DNA of 64,000 nt, from NCBI GenBank assembly GCA_029204225.1, contig CM055113.1, positions 14,535,471-14,599,470 on the forward strand, in the 5' to 3' direction. Within the stretch, counting starts at the first letter, position 1, and every line of letters begins with the position of its first letter. Positions 25,201-36,684 of this stretch are shown piece after piece. The stretch comes from Diphasiastrum complanatum (taxonomy: Eukaryota > Streptophyta > Lycopodiopsida > Lycopodiales > Lycopodiaceae). The position numbers and the translations under genes were made by a program. A model generated the notes under the pieces. It worked only from the letters and a program-made list of their open reading frames with translations. It was not told the origin of the DNA and ran no database searches.

Positions 25201-26180
25201 TACTCTTGTAATTCTCGGTTTAGCTATCTTGTAAACTCCACATAGTGAAGACATAAAACTATTCTTCTGGATCATAATAGATACAAAGAGATACAGTGAG
25301 ACATAGAGAGTAGAGCAGAAAAAAAAAAGTGCAGAAACGAGACAATTGTGTAGGAAAGTCTGCCAACGAGTAGAACACAGCGAAAGAGTAGAGTGTCAGG
25401 CCGCCAACAAGCAAGACACTGACCATCTCGCTCTTAAAAATTAAACCGATAATTGATTGCTCTATTTGCGTGCATATCCTTGTCTTCCGCTATCTTGATT
25501 GCTAGAATGGAATCTGTTTTGTGATGTGTAGTCATGTGTCTAGGTTCCTGTGAGCTTCCGCACAAAAGAAAATTCAAAGAAACAAAATCGTTTGCGACAA
25601 CGAGACAAAATCGTTTGCGACACTTATCTAGCATTGATTGGTGGATTTGAAGGGGTGGCATTCTCCACACGTGCCAGGCCTATTGAATTAGCATATCAGG
25701 TCGAAATGTACTTGATCTATTTATTGATCATCATTGTAAATATGAAATTTGATTACTAGAAATCTTGATTTTGAGGCAAATCCTTGTCATTTTCACTATT
25801 TGTGTGGTAATTTTTTTGCATTGAATGCTTTCCATAGTTAGTGAACTTCACACTCTGCTCACTGTCCATACAATAATAGATTTTCACACGTGTGCGGCTG
25901 CTCTTTGATTAGTTTGATCAATTTACATGTTGTTCTTGCTAGTTAGGTGCTAATTTTTTATCTAGATCAAGATCTAGACATTGGATTTGTGATTGATCTA
26001 TCCAACTAGCATCCAACACCTCATCTGGATCGATTGTAGACCCATTTCAGGTCCAAAAATCAGAGAATTCAACATGGGATCAGAGCCAAGTACAAGAGGC
26101 TAAGATCAACGAACGAAGTTTTGAGCTTTTGATCTAATCTTGAGAGGGCGAAGTGAGTGGTAGCATCAAATGTTTTGTAA
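22291..26180 (+). mobile_element. Ty1/copia fossil (family A) ending in LTR plus primer site
   Basis: Order: gag-pre-integrase region (about 22300-22560), integrase (about 22620-23420 with SDNGGEYKSKEF, VAERRNGTL and VFGCAAYKHIP), RT (about 23690-24190), RNase H (about 24270-24830) and a full-length-looking LTR at 24862-26074 bounded by TGTTAG and TTCAACA. Immediately after this LTR is a primer-site-like TGGGATCAGAGCC (26075-26087) and about 100 bases of leader-like sequence, so the LTR also has 5'-LTR context. Broken, several breaks; gag is absent at the left. Confidence 0.9.
24862..26074 (+). repeat. Copia family A LTR, about 1.2 kb
   Basis: Begins TGTTAGAAATGG after a purine-rich tract and ends TTCAACA, giving TGTT...AACA ends. 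Contains several TCGCGAAA, TTTGCGA and CACACGTGTG words. The truncated LTR at 17328-17666 matches its first 340 bases. Confidence 0.85.
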
Positions 26181-26221
26181 AATATATTTCCCTTAACTTA
26201 AAAATGTTGAAATTTATCACA

Positions 26222-27719
26222 TTTCAAATAAGTAGGGGGCAATTGATTCTTTTTCCATGTGAATCCTTGCAAAATTTGTTGTTAACTTTTCAAGAATGAC
26301 AAACCCCATAATTGTGGAAGTCAACATGATCTGGGAATGTTCCATATGGACAATGTAGCAGCTTATGATATAAAATTTGAGAGTAAAATCACATAATTTA
26401 TTGATGCATACATTACATGAGTGCAAATTAAATATACACAACTCCAATATGCAAGCTTACATGCTATAAAGCCAGAAGCACTGCACAATGTTGCTTCCAA
26501 TATTTGTGACCAATGATGTTGTACACTACCATTTAGAATCCACAATTAGAAGAAGAACTAGACCCAAAGCTATAGAATAATCTCTATCATATCATCAAAC
26601 AAAAGATGAACTATGTTGACATATTAAAACATCTCAATTTGTCTTCATAAATTACCAAAAGACAAGCATTATTTTTTGATTATTTAAAAACATTAAAAAT
26701 TAGATGTGTTTGATGCAAAAGACATTATATAAGTACAAATTCCAAATCATGAATTTGGTAAGGTGAAACCCCTTAAGAACCACATGGAGTTGAATACATT
26801 GAAAGACGAATGAATTTCAAATTGGCCAATCTATATGTAAAAAACCACAAGAAAACAATTTTTAATTAAAACAACAATAGCAAGAAGAGTATATTGAGCC
26901 TAATGCCTAACAATAGACCAATCAACATCTAATTCCATAAACTTTTCAAAGAATGGTTTTATTTAGTCAAAAAGCTTTAAAGTATGTACATCAAAAAAAT
27001 CATTAACGTGAACTCATTTTAGGATTGACTCATCTATACAACATGGAATGACACAATTATAAACAACATCAAATTGGAGTTTACATACTTTTATTATGGC
27101 ATAAATGCACACAAACACACCTCATTATCCTATCGCTTAACACTAGATCATTATAAGAAGAAAAAACGTAATATTGTATATGATTATAATCTAGTGACAT
27201 TGCATATCTTATGTCTTTGAAAAACATGTAGTCATCACAATGAACCTTATTTCACAACAATTATTGGAGCCATTGACAAAACTAAGCCTTTGTAGGATGA
27301 ACAATATTATATCATAAAACACAACTAGTTGAATTCCTCAAATTTAAATTTTAGAGATCTAGAAATTGTCTATCACCCAATCACGGACAAGTGCTTACCA
27401 AAAAACACTTGTTTTATAAGGAGATCATAGTAAGCATATGTGGATATAAATAATCTATTGCAAGAAAACAAGCTATTAGAGTTCATCCAAAGCATCTACA
27501 CTATTGCCAATATGTGAGCAAACAATTGAGAGCTGAGTTAAGATTAATAAGCTTGGTGTGCCCCACTCGTCCCTATCTCTTCTTGTAATATAAGTGGAGC
27601 ACACTAGTCACATACTTCTTATCACTACAGCTCCTCTATCCTCTTTATCATTAGCAACTCATACTTGTACTCTTGGAGGAGAAGTATGGTAGATCTTCCT
27701 TAAGATTAACACCTCATAT
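26222..27719 (-). repeat. BAHD 3' flank, copy 3 (attached to BAHD gene 1)
   Basis: Reverse complement aligns with 11489-12918 over its whole length, and part of it with 17667-17975. It is continuous with the 3' end of BAHD gene 1, so it is the reference for the shared flank. The left end meets the copia leader between about 26165 and 26222. Confidence 0.88.
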
Positions 27720-29228
27720 TCATACCTTGGAGGACTTTGGAGGGCAAATTTTTTCGTGTACCACTTGCTCCTCCCCCTCTAAATAATGAGAGATAAAAGG
27801 ATCTCTTATAAGCTTGTTCATGTGCTTCATTTTCAAAAATATCAAAAATTCTCGAGCATGAGCGCCACTTGGGGTAGAGATCACCACAATGCTACCGCTG
27901 AGATCAACAGTGCCGAAGGGAATAGAGAGATGAATGCAAAGGGAAACGTGAATAGGTCGCCCCCATCCGAAGTCGAGCTCATAAAGGGAGTAGCTCGTCA
28001 TCACACTTGCATGTAAATCTCCATCATTCATCATCAAACCGCCTAAGCTTACCTTGCCATGCTGTTGAAGCTGCGTCTCCAGCCAATCCACTGCTGCTTG
28101 ACCATCCTCAGAATCAATAGCAACAATGCTCTCATGCACCAGCCTTGCTGCGTAGGAGAAGTGCCGCTCCAGCAGGTCACCACTTCGAGCTACGGCCATG
28201 GCAGGTAACGAGGCGTTGCCAAAGAAGAGTGGCGGAAGTGGAGGGCACCACCTTCGACGCATATTCACTGGCAATGCAAAGCGGGTGTAGGAATCTGGAG
28301 GGAGATCTCTGGCGCGGGTGATTGCAACCCATAACAGCCCTGCCACCGCCTCGAATGAGCTGGGGTGACCATACGAATAAGGCCCCGTTTCTACCTCGTG
28401 AACTGCCTCAGCAACGCTTGCGTCCCCCATCCGCAGAAACCCAGCAGCGGTGGTGATGGCAACCTCCTGACCGTTGGAGCTCGCTTCTTTCTCACCTACC
28501 TTTTTATCAGTATGCTGATCTCCACATAGATGCACTAGGGCATCGATGGGTACACTTATCGTTGGAGGATTTCTAGGCCGCAGCAGGGCAGCGGTGTCGA
28601 GGCGAGGGACTATGAGAGGCGTCGTGTGGACGTCTTTGCTATTGCATGCCCTTGCCCACGCCTCTACAGATTCTGAGAATGCTTGCATATCTCCCACTGC
28701 ATGCAAAAAGCTAATGCAGATTGCAACCCCGCCGCATTGAAATGTTGTGACCTGCACGCACGCGAGAGGAGCGCCAATCAGCATCTCTCCTAACAATAAA
28801 TCCTTATTTGGAACCAGCTGTGAAGCCATAGTGCAAAGTCGGAGATCTTTCCATGCATCTAGTCTGGCTTCTGTTGTAGCTACTGAAAACTCAACGCCTG
28901 CTCCGCTCACTTCGATCTCCAGCCGTCCCCCCTTGCCCTTTCTCAACCTTCCTGCTAATACAGGATAGAGTTCCAAAGCATCTGCCAAAGCTTGTTTGAG
29001 ACTGGCAACCAACTTAGTTGCAGAAGAAGGATGCTCTGCCCCAGAGCGAAAGAAGTAAAGCATAGGAAAGTAGCAAGGAATTAAAGCATTTAGTTGATCC
29101 AAATTGGATATTGAGTGGATATACGATTCCTGTACGTGGGTTGGTGCGATTAAAACTGCATCTTGCATTGCAACAACTTTTGCTTCGGCTACCCGCATAT
29201 CTGAGATGGTTCCTTGATTGACCGTCAT
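27720..29228 (-). CDS. BAHD-family acyl-CoA-dependent acyltransferase 1
   Basis: A 502-residue single-exon ORF. BAHD enzymes transfer an acyl group from acyl-CoA (often a hydroxycinnamoyl-CoA) to an alcohol or amine in the cytosol. The catalytic HXXXD motif is HAVGD at about residues 176-180 and the structural DFGWG motif is at about 419-423. Also seen are the N-terminal LSNLD-type region (SNLDQLNA, 41-48), the YPVLAGRLR block (88-95) typical of this family, and the PPDSY/MRRR segment of the second lobe. The protein is longer than the usual 430-460 residues because of an extra loop of about 40 residues (about 225-270) between the two motifs. Met-11 aligns with the only start of the paralogue at 43.1 kb, so either Met-1 or Met-11 may be used. 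Substrate cannot be told from sequence; HCT-like hydroxycinnamoyl transfer is one possibility. It looks intact. Confidence 0.93.
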   Translation of the reverse strand: MTVNQGTISDMRVAEAKVVAMQDAVLIAPTHVQESYIHSISNLDQLNALIPCYFPMLYFFRSGAEHPSSATKLVASLKQALADALELYPVLAGRLRKGKGGRLEIEVSGAGVEFSVATTEARLDAWKDLRLCTMASQLVPNKDLLLGEMLIGAPLACVQVTTFQCGGVAICISFLHAVGDMQAFSESVEAWARACNSKDVHTTPLIVPRLDTAALLRPRNPPTISVPIDALVHLCGDQHTDKKVGEKEASSNGQEVAITTAAGFLRMGDASVAEAVHEVETGPYSYGHPSSFEAVAGLLWVAITRARDLPPDSYTRFALPVNMRRRWCPPLPPLFFGNASLPAMAVARSGDLLERHFSYAARLVHESIVAIDSEDGQAAVDWLETQLQQHGKVSLGGLMMNDGDLHASVMTSYSLYELDFGWGRPIHVSLCIHLSIPFGTVDLSGSIVVISTPSGAHAREFLIFLKMKHMNKLIRDPFISHYLEGEEQVVHEKICPPKSSKV

Positions 29229-29339
29229 TATATCCCCTTGAATAGACCTTGTGCTACTCCAAGTCAGCCGAGGTGACGAGGTGATGAGGTGATGGTCTTG
29301 GGCCTGGGCCTTTGCACGGCTATGAGGGCCCCGTCCTTA
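29229..29339 (-). promoter_or_regulatory. BAHD 1 upstream segment
   Basis: Only about 110 bases separate the BAHD 1 start from a dispersed repeat copy, so the proximal promoter is short or includes that repeat. No TATA box or other element could be assigned with confidence. Confidence 0.25.
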
Positions 29340-29530
29340 GTACCTTAGAACATGGGGTGGGCTTTCATGGGTGTTTGGAAGGTGCACATTTCATTCAAAG
29401 GGTTGACCCAATGGTTGTAAAAACAAGCTCAAAGTTAACATTAAGTGTCAAAAGGGCCTTACACAAACCCCTATCCATGTCACTCCCCCTTGGCAAAAAA
29501 ATATTAAAAATAAAAAACAGATAAAAACTT
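29340..29530 (-). repeat. Dispersed repeat family, partial copy 2
   Basis: The reverse complement carries AAGGCCCTTTTGACACTTAA, TTTTTACAACCATTGGGTCA and GCACCTTCCAAACA in the same order as the copies at 6.6, 38.0 and 61.1 kb. It lies upstream of BAHD 1 in the same orientation as the gene. Confidence 0.65.
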
Positions 29531-31354
29531 CACAACGACATGTACTAAATCCCAATTCAATATGTTCAAATTAAGTGCCTCATAGTGTTAAGTAGCAGAT
29601 GTGATGCAGCCCTAGATTATGTTAGCACACATACCTTGACCTACTTTTTATGGATTGATAATCGGTTCAAGTATAAAAGATAAGACAATTGTCAAATGCT
29701 TGGACCTCTCAAGTACGAAAAAATATCAAGTACCCACACAACAACAAGAGTTAATAGTATATGTGGTTTCGAGGTAAGCATGCATGTCATTGGTGCGTGA
29801 CGTAAGAATGATGGGAAAAGGGTGATGATCAATTAAAAACATGAGAACTTTCATTAGAGGCTATGAGTTTAAGTGGGCAACAAAAAACTACACTTAAGCT
29901 TGTGAAGTTAAGTCAATTTTTTTAGGTAACCCCTGTAATTGTCTATCATCTTAAGAAAGAAAATGCATAAACAAACATTTGACAAGAAGATTCAAGTTGA
30001 TGAATAAGATAATATGCATACTTTCAACATGAGTAACTAATGCGAAATCTTTTGAAACGGGTCAAAATTCTAAAAAGAGTAATCAATTTTCAATTTTTTA
30101 ATTTTTGCCCAAAAACATTCTTTTTCATTAAAAAAATTCGGAAAATCACAAATTTTTTCTACAAAATATAAGCATTTTGGCCAAAAACATCAATACATCA
30201 TGTCCAAAAAAATTAAATTTTCTAGTAAAACTTTTGAAATTAAAAATATTCAAAGTGAACAAAATATTGACAAACACTTACGATATTTTAATAATCTAAA
30301 TTGAATCTCATAAAATAACTCACATAATACATTTGAAGCCAACTACGCTAACTCCACAAATGTTGAAACACTGCAAATAAATTTTATATTATTGTTTTTT
30401 ACAATATGGAATTCTCACTAACTTCTCTTAAGTCACTGCCTGAAATATTATCAAGCCTCTCCTTTTCAGCTAAAGAAGTTGATGACCCATCTTCTTCAAT
30501 AGAGTCTATCGACAAATTCTCATCCGAATTAGCATCCAATGTCGAGAGAAAATTGTTTATTGTGTCTTTGTTGTGTTGAAGCCGACAACATAAAATATAG
30601 TTTATGTTCGTACAATTACAGTACCAAAAGGTTTTGATCCCAAATGTCTCTACATACGTCTATCATCTTGGAAGCCTATTATACAAAGTTGTTAGTTTGT
30701 TCGAGTTTAATATAGATGGTCGCATTGTGACTATAATCATTGTTTGCAGCTTAGAACTATCCAAGATGTTTGATATGTTATAATTGTAAAGGTTTTCAAC
30801 TTTTTGATTAATTGATACAAAGGACATGTGGGAAGATGAGGAGAAAAAACTTAAAGAATGCGAGTTGTCTTGATAAATCCATGTTTGTAGTGATATAATA
30901 AAGAACAATCCATTTGTTAGTCACATATGTTATATGAAGGTGAATAGATTGACCATTATAACTACATATGTAGATCATGATACATCTTTTGAATGTTTGT
31001 CCATATCTGGTCTAATTGTGTATCGTATATAGTTTTCACTTGTTGTAAGAATAAGTGTAGATTATGCCAAGCATGATAAATTGACATTTTTGAAGGTTTT
31101 CATCATTGTTCAATGCATTGGTATTGATGTCACCAATTATAGAAATTGGTTTGTTTTGTGGAATGTTGTTGACTACTGTGTTTATATGTTGCTTGATAAA
31201 TGTATGAATATTAAAATTAGTATTCTTTTGTAAAGTGCAATTTTGTGTATGTTCTAAGTTTTAAAAAGTGAATGGTGCATGAATAATGTTAGTATGCATT
31301 ATGTTAGAAACTTTGAGGTGTTCAAAATTTTGTATTTTACAGTATAATATTGTC
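29531..31354. other. AT-rich spacer
   Basis: About 1.8 kb with no gene, RNA or element end recognised. Short AT-biased ORFs on both strands lack any domain. Confidence 0.4.
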
Positions 31355-32200
31355 TAAATTGTGAAAATTCACACATGTGGGAATGCCCTAATGTGTGAAA
31401 TTGATCTATAAGCTTGGCTCATGCACTCTAGATCACCTATTGATTGATATCCAAGATCAATGACAAGATCTAAGGTAAAAAGACCATTCTACATGCATTC
31501 AATTCATTACCAAAAGGTGTTTCACACGTGTGGAAGGCTTTATGAAATAAACCAAGTCCCAACAAGCTCCTCTCCTTAGGTAGAGGGTGAAAATACCACT
31601 TTTGGGCTCATCTAGAGAGAGAAGGCAATACAAGCGAAATTGGCAAGTCTCCAAATTGACTCAAAAAACTCATAGATCTATCTTACATTAATGAAGGGAA
31701 TGAAAGATCATATAAAAACTCATGGAGATCCATGCTTGAATCCTATTGGACCCCTTAAACATAGCCTCTCTAATCCTATTGGATGTGTGATGCAACATCC
31801 CTCACTTTTGATTGGACCCTTCCAACACATCTCTCTCTTATGATTGGACCCTTTGACATTTGCCATCACATAGGGTGCATCACTCACAAATCTAAAATTG
31901 ACATGTGTCATAATCCTAACTACATCAAGTTTGCATCACAATCTACTTTTGGCCAAATTGAGTCTTTACATGTGGATTTGACCATTTTAACCTCTATGCC
32001 AATTTTGGCCCTATCAAAGTTCTACACCAAGATGCTTGATACAAAATCTTTATGATACCCCTAAAGTCAACATGACTAAACTATTTTTACTTTTTCTACA
32101 TGTGGGAACATGCTCTACCCATGTGATATTTTCTCACAAACTACAAACACAAAAAATAACCAAGATAGATTTTTGACAATTTTTCACACTCCTCAAAAAC
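31355..32200 (-). mobile_element. Probable solo LTR related to the copia LTR at 50.9 kb
   Basis: On the minus strand it opens with TGTGAAAAATTGTCAAAAAT followed by a GTTCCCACATGT word, as the LTR at 50914-51719 opens with TGTGAAAAATACAAAAAT and has GTTCCCACGTTT. Both also contain ATGACACATG(T/G)C and GCATGAGCCAA words and several CACATGTG/CACACGTG palindromes. No primer site or internal region adjoins it. Diverged, so old. No target duplication was confirmed. Confidence 0.5.
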
Positions 32201-32879
32201 TAGCCTGGTAAGAGCAAGGAGTTTGTGAAACTTTTTGAGTGGATCCTTTGCTATGCATATGAAGTAAAAAATCAGCAAAAGGATCCATCATAGCAGCACC
32301 CTCACCATATCCATGATAAGATTTCCCTGGTAGAAATCATTTGCCAACACCTTTGAAGAACAGTCCACCAATTTGCCACTATATCCATGTGCTTCTTCCA
32401 TGCTTGATGATGATCTTTGATTTGAAAGTACCATTTGCACGAAGATGGCTACAGCATGACAAAAATCGGAGGCACCATGCCTCATAAAGATCACAAAGAT
32501 CATAGAGATCAAAATCATAAAATGAAGAAAAGTGTTGATTATCAAGCTTAAGCAAACTAGCTTGACTAGTCCACATACTATGAACTTCATCCATAATGGA
32601 TCTAATCTTGAAATCAAATACAATCTTGATGTTATTGAGGCTAAACACTTGCTCAAGGATGTAAGTGTCCTTCAAGGATGATTCACATAATCTCAAGAGA
32701 AGTTTACAAATTGCGTCAAACTATGTAAAAACATGATTTTTCAAACTATGAGTATCAAACTCATTCTTGCTCATACTAGATCCAAGAGCATGTAGAACAT
32801 CTAATCAGAAAGATCTCGATTCTCCTAACAAAGTGCGTAGTTTACTTGACAAAGGATGAGAAACGAACACAGAATCAAA
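32201..32879. other. Spacer with unrecognised minus-strand ORFs
   Basis: Two overlapping minus-strand ORFs (32288-32656, 32379-32696) lack any recognisable domain. The second has a faintly gag-like look, but I cannot support that. Confidence 0.25.
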
Positions 32880-33345
32880 ACATTTCTATTCGTGTTCAAC
32901 CTCGAAATAATTGCGAAATGTTCTTATGGTGACTCGAAAGATTTGCGAACAAAAATCTTTTTGCAAAATAGTTTGTTTCTTGTTCAAACCTCAGATGTCG
33001 CGAAATTGTTGTGAACAATTCGCGAAATATTCTGGATTCTTCTCCAAACTCAAATTGTCATCTGGCGCGAACAATTCGCGATACACAAAGATGTCACGAA
33101 GAGACAAGTGTCGCAAATAATTCGCAAAACAGGAGCTTAGACAAAGAGACAAACTGTCGCAAAATATTTGCGAACATAAATTATTCGACCCTGTAAATAG
33201 AACATTTATTTGAATATCAACCATCGTAAATGGTTAAATCTATTGTTACAGAATTAAATGGCCAAAAGACTTGTCTTGTAGTGAAAGAGACTCTCAGACT
33301 CATTCAATCAGAGACACAACAGCAAGATAAAACAGCAAGAGATGT
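32880..33345 (+). repeat. LTR-like region rich in TTCGCGAA words
   Basis: AATTCGCGA(A/T) and TTTGCGAAC or TTGCGAAA words recur about ten times. The family A LTR at 24.9-26.1 kb has similar words. The position just left of a plus-strand copia fossil suggests a decayed 5' LTR, but no primer site was found. Confidence 0.45.
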
Positions 33346-33419
33346 ATACTGATTCAAATTCAAAATTATAAATCTGTTTTTAATCAATAGTTTCTGTTTG
33401 TCTAAAATTGTCTTTAAGT

Positions 33420-34600
33420 TGTCTCTTTCCTCAAAACAAATTCTATTTGAGTACAAGAAGATGAACTATTCAAGATTCATTATACTTGGAGACGGTTCTA
33501 CGCATGTGGTTGATGGAACTAGTGTATTATGGCTAGACACGAATTAGGGTGACAAGAGACTGGAGGAAGTTCTCTATGTCCCTACTCTTGACAAAGATCT
33601 TCTATCCGTAGCTAAGATAGTCGATACAGGCATGTCAGTAAGCTTCACAAAGAACTCTTGTAAATTGTTTAAGGAAGATTCTGATAACCTAGTTGCTAAA
33701 GGCAACATAATATCATTTGAACATTCAAACTCGAATCGAACAAGCGAATCAGACTCAAGAATCGACAAATATTTTGTGGTGGCACAAGAGACTATGTCAC
33801 ATGAACATGAAAGCCTTGTACCAAGCCAACAAAAGTCAAAGAATCGAAAGAGTGAAAATCAGTAGTAGAGGTATTTGAAAATTGTGCATTCAGATATATG
33901 TGGACCATCTGGAGTATTTTCGTTGGATGATGCAAAGTACTTCATAGCGTTTATTGATGACTTCAGCAAGTGTTGTAGTATACTTTATTTGTACAAAATC
34001 TGAAGCTTTCAAGAAATTCGTTGAGTATACGAAGTGGGCTGAGAAACAGACAGGCAATAAGTTGAAGCAGATTTGCACAGATCATGGAGGTGAATACATT
34101 TTCAATGAATTCAAGGCTTATTGTACTGATCAAGGTATTATGCATACGAAGACTACATCATACACAATGGAATAGCTGAATGAAGGAATCGTACACTTAT
34201 GGAAGCTGCAAGGTGTATGATGGCTCATGCGAAACTACCAAAACAGTGTGGGCAGAAGCAGTGGCTACATCGAATTATCTTCATAATCGTATTCTGAAAT
34301 CTTGAATACAGAATAAAACTCCTCATGAGATATGGTGGAAGTCGAAGCCAAATCTAGCACATGTCCGGACATTCAGATGTGTAGTGTATATGCACATGTC
34401 AGACAAGCTAAGAAAGAAACTTGATGAAAAGATAGAACAAGGTTTTCTAGTTGGATTCGAGTTACATTCGTCATATTATCGTGTCTATGTACCCGAAACT
34501 GACAGAATAAAAGTTGCTCGAGATGTTAAATTCGAGGATGATACATTCGTCTATGCCAGAGATGATTTTCATTTTCAGATGCATTCAATATGCTATCGTA
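33420..34600 (+). mobile_element. Ty1/copia fossil, protease-integrase part
   Basis: Gag-pre-integrase-like region (about 33450-33860), integrase core (about 33880-34250) with FIDDFSK and DHGGEY traces, and the C-terminal region with a SDKLRKKLDEKIEQGFLVGF phrase (34384-34560). Broken, several breaks. It meets a minus-strand copia fossil at about 34560-34600. Confidence 0.8.
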
Positions 34601-36006
34601 GTTGATGGTGATTTTGGATTGGTATAGTTTATCTTGTCTTGAAAGCTTATTAGATCTGTGCTCAACCATTCGGCATATGTTCCCATCAAATAGGACTCAT
34701 ATTCCTTGATCTGGTATCCTCGACATAGAGATTAGAGCTCTTCTTAATGTGGATACATAGAGTGCTCCTTGAAGTTCTACATGTCTCAATAGTGTACAAA
34801 ATTGTAGAGTTCCAATGCCTTTGACATTGTATATGCTCCGATCACCTAGTATCACCGTTCCTGTATTGTCGAGTGTTCTATAGTTGATTGAGACATTGTT
34901 GTTGCAGGTTGTGTGAGATGTAGCTCCTGAGTCAACAATCACTATCTCATTGTCGTTTTGCGTGTAGGTGGTGTTTCTCCTTCATCTCTCATCAACCTTT
35001 TGTCTGCAACGAGATTGACTACCCTCTCGAATGTCATCTCAGGTAAGCTCAAGATGAGCATTCTCAAAGGTTGGTCGGATATATAGAGATTTCATGAAAT
35101 ACATAAGTTGTTGTGGTGCTGGTGGGATTTGATGCTCATGTCCAGATGCAAAAAGCAGAGCGAAGATCATTTTGATCTTCTCTACATGTTGATTCAGCTC
35201 ATTGGCATCCCATCACAAGCGTTGTAGCTGATTGTGGAGATGCATAACTGACGTGACTGTCCTCACTTCATACTTCTACTTTAGTTTCTCCCATGCTTCA
35301 TGGCTGCATTGAAAATCGTCAATCTGCATGAGAATTTTTTCATTTATGGAGGATACGATGACCGTCACTGCACGTTCATCCTTATCCATTCTGCTCTCCT
35401 TGGGTCTTTCTCTAGAGGCTTTTGCTCTGTGAGATTGGTCACTGACCATATCCCTTCGCCTTATTAAAGTGTTTTGATTTTGAACTTCTACACGCAATAA
35501 TTTGTGCAATCAAGATTAATCGTAATCCTTGGCTAAATTGTAGTAGCCATATTGTATCTAATGAATCCGCTCTGATACCATGCTGTGAATTTGGGTTTTT
35601 GCAATGTTGCACCTATTTTGTGAGGAAGTGCGCTACACAATGCATTACATTACAGGACCTACATATGGTGCTACCAATCACAAAAAGTGCAACAATCAAT
35701 CACAACAACATATGCAGTGCCACAAAACAACAATTGAAAGAATAGAAGTGTCTTTTGTATTTTTCTTTTTTAAAGAGTGAGTCGACAATGCATAGCGACA
35801 TAGCGTCCTAACGCTCTTCTTAGAATTTTGTATTCTGCTTCTATTTCAGCATACTAGCATACATTCTATTGATCTCTGATCTATACTTATGTCATAACAG
35901 ATGGGACTAAAAGATAGATTAACTAATCATTAGAAAAGAGAATTATTTTAAAAACTAATTTAACTACATTCTCTCGTAATGTTCCTTTGCAGCTCTAAGC
36001 GTGACA
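34562..36006 (-). mobile_element. Ty1/copia fossil, 5' part (LTR, gag, protease)
   Basis: On the minus strand: a probable 5' LTR from about 36006 to 35581 (ends TGTCACGC and ACAGCA), primer site TGGTATCAGAGC at 35580-35569, gag (about 35560-35000, with the FQCSHEAWEKLK UBN2 phrase) and protease (34942-34700, VDSGATSHTT). It is cut at about 34562 against the plus-strand fossil. Broken, a few breaks. Confidence 0.85.
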
Positions 36007-36410
36007 GTTGAAAGCTTCATGCCCGATGAGCTAGAGCCCGAAAATTTGACTTGCCCAAAAATTCGTTTCGCTTGACATCCGTCCTTAGTACTTGTGTAGA
36101 AGTCAACAATTCGATGTCGAGCCCACTGATTTGTCGGCCGTTCGGAGGTGTATCTTGGAAGCTACGTCTCACACATCGTGTGGGCTCAGGACGTCCCAGA
36201 CTTCCTTTGAGGTATGAGCTTTGGACACATGGCTTATTTATGTGTCTGAGATGTTGAGGATGATCAACATGAAGGCCTTGCCATCCTTCAGCTTCTATCG
36301 AGAGATTGCAGCATCATTTGGGTCAGGCTTTGCCTCTCCACCTATCAAAACATCATACAACTCTATAGCCATTTGCACAATTTTCATCTTAAAATTCCAC
36401 AAATGGTAGC
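36007..36410 (-). mobile_element. Copia gag fragment
   Basis: Minus-strand reading gives a gag-like run with DPNDAAISR, KDGKAFMLIILNIS and TSKEVWDVL, the typical core of the UBN2 gag region. It directly adjoins the LTR of the previous fossil, so that element may have inserted into this one. Broken. Confidence 0.65.
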
Positions 36411-36684
36411 TGGAATCATGAAGGTTGTCCACGTTGTCGTTTGAAGTAGATCATGGTTGTTGCAGTTATTGTTAGTATACAGTCGTGAAGCAAGAGCATG
36501 GAGCAGTCTAGCGTGAAGACCGCCCTGACCACTTCTTAAGTTACATGTAGTTTTTTTAACTAGAAAAGCAAAAGGAAAGGATTTTGTTTTAAACATTAAT
36601 ATTTTAGAAACAAGACACTACATACTTTTTTGAAGAATATAACTACATTATCACTTTGTTCTAATTACGAAAAGTTTATTTTTT

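Noticed and set aside
26075-26180. Treating the primer-site-like word as the start of a complete new copia element
   Set aside because: Only about 100 bases of leader-like sequence follow before BAHD flank begins, so no second element is present.
32288-32696. Two minus-strand ORFs of about 100-120 codons
   Set aside because: They overlap in different frames, have biased composition and show no recognisable domain, so they are not listed as genes.
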